The notes under the pieces: model-generated
Told to the model about the DNA's origin: nothing
The model's input: the letters and a program-made list of their open reading frames with translations, nothing else
The model's database searches: none
Position numbers and translations under genes: made by a program
In this document: positions 63,387 through 64,000 of the stretch, piece by piece
How the letters are laid out: every line of letters begins with the position of its first letter
How positions within the stretch are numbered: the stretch's first letter is position 1
NCBI GenBank assembly: GCA_045545595.1
Contig: JAZQBG010000004.1
Span: forward strand, 23,139 to 87,138
Source of the DNA: SIG205 sp045545595
GTDB taxonomy: Bacteria; Bacillota_I; Bacilli_A; RF39; UBA660
Length of the DNA stretch: 64,000 nucleotides
Reading direction: 5' to 3'

Positions 63387-63608
63387 ATGAATAATAAACT
63401 GGGATTTTTAAAAGATTTAAAAATGCTTTTAACTCAAAATAAAAAACGAAATAGATTTTTAACTATGGAAGAAAAAAGACAACTTGCTTTAAATGGAGAA
63501 GATGTTCCAATATGTGTTGCTGGAGATAAAAAAGTGAAAAAATATAATGTACTTATACATAAATATATTCCAAATAAAAATGAGGACAAGAGACTTAATT
63601 TAAAATAA
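63387..63608 (+). CDS. Hypothetical 73-residue basic protein
   Basis: Starts two bases after the previous stop, so coupled to it. Contains MEEKRQLALNGEDVPICV, then a Lys-rich end. Unrecognised. Confidence 0.4.
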   Translation: MNNKLGFLKDLKMLLTQNKKRNRFLTMEEKRQLALNGEDVPICVAGDKKVKKYNVLIHKYIPNKNEDKRLNLK

Positions 63609-63651
63609 AGAGTTTTCAATTATGATAATTCATAAGAGAAGACTCTTTTTT
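63608..63651 (+). terminator. Intrinsic terminator ending the accessory run
   Basis: AAGAGTTTTC pairs with GAAGACTCTT (one wobble), then a T-run. Confidence 0.6.
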
Positions 63652-63699
63652 GTTTAGCATTATATAAAAATTAATAGTTAGAATAGAGTTAGTTGTAAA

Positions 63700-63935
63700 A
63701 ATACCCCTAGCTTTATAGCATACGGCAGACTTTGTCCGCAACCTAACAAATAAAAAAGGACAAACCTCCTTGAAATAGTTTGCCAAAACAGTATAATAAC
63801 TGTTACGTGATCTAAGTCACAATCAAATATAAACGGTCTATGCCGTAATGTAGTCTATACTACCAAATATCGGAACCTCAAGATAACTCTTTTGTTCCAT
63901 GTTTACAATATGCATAACTACTCAGGAGGTTTGTA
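63700..63935 (+). promoter_or_regulatory. Long structured leader with internal anti-ribosome-site sequence
   Basis: ACAAACCTCCT at 63760-63770 is the exact complement of AGGAGGTTTGT at 63924-63934, which is the ribosome site of the next gene. Between them lie four small hairpins in series (AACAGT/ACTGTT, GTGA/TCAC, ACGG/CCGT, GTAGT/ACTAC). Folding would mask the ribosome site. A GCAGAC / GTCCGC hairpin (one mismatch) lies before them. Confidence 0.6.
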
Positions 63936-64000
63936 ATGAATATACTAAAACAAATTGAAGGAAAAATCAATGGAGTTTTGGAAACTTTTGATAGAATGAT
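63936..64000 (+). CDS. Start of a gene cut by the window edge
   Basis: ATG 63936 follows the strong AGGAGG of the masked leader. Reads MNILKQIEGKINGVLETFDR and continues past the window. The IxGVLxxFDR opening resembles some transposon-borne proteins, but too little is present to assign it. Confidence 0.5.
   Translation, partial: MNILKQIEGKINGVLETFDRM

Overview
The window is very AT-rich, with coding density, start signals and stop usage (TAA, TAG and TGA all end genes) of a low-GC Bacillota. Sporulation-type genes (YunB at 24932, a YutH/CotS-like protein at 29202, a CotY/CotZ-like coat protein at 60294) sit with LtaS, RodA/FtsW and AddAB. This fits a spore-lineage, probably gut-associated member of class Bacilli (RF39/Erysipelotrichales-like). 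The taxonomic placement is inference.

Layout. 1-1661: end of a Tad (type IVc pilus) operon: TadB-like (cut by the window edge), TadC-like and a Flp-like pilin. 1677-9904: an inserted array of single-gene or gene-pair cassettes separated by a recurrent spacer (a TTATCCACA hairpin plus a 39-base core). The cargo is four YhcG/DUF1016 nuclease genes (two broken), two small-ORF/toxin-like pairs, a KilA-N gene and a broken AlbA_2/Schlafen-type regulator. 10020-22441: the Tad genes resume (TadE-like, TadZ/CpaE-like) and run into a type IV secretion set: two VirB2/TrbC-like proteins, VirB6-, VirB3- and split VirB4-like proteins, a SpoIID-CHAP wall hydrolase, a lipoprotein and a VirD4 coupling ATPase. 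No relaxase is seen. 22560-24870: a tnpB element with a recognisable omega-RNA end, then a Bro-N gene.

24932-30564: housekeeping and sporulation block (YunB, DUF4015 glycosidase-like, YutD, DUF1292-like, YutH-like, NifU-like) and tRNA-His. 30664-43316: accessory island with a nonsense-broken serine recombinase, a fifth YhcG gene, YbaK-like and GNAT genes, a Shedu defence nuclease, a degenerate ImmA-like protein, a large LRR protein flanked by two copies of a small structured RNA, a second KilA-N gene and a UvrD-like helicase. 43365-49319: addB, a membrane gene and addA. 49415-60734: chromosomal genes (Ord-like dehydrogenase, DUF421, an orphan VirB2-like pilin, a DUF6273-like surface protein, Ca-ATPase, LtaS, RodA, coat protein). 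60780-64000: a second accessory stretch of unrecognised genes, ending in a structured leader that can mask the ribosome site of a gene running off the window.

The most unusual signal is spread over distant genes. All five YhcG/DUF1016 genes, both KilA-N genes and the Bro-N gene carry an inverted repeat inside the reading frame at a fixed place for each family. The palindrome sequence differs from gene to gene while the symmetry is kept; in the two KilA-N genes it starts at exactly the same offset, has the same 32-base length, and shows paired changes. Together with the repeat-bounded cassette array and the two-copy RNA, this is the best candidate for an undescribed system here.
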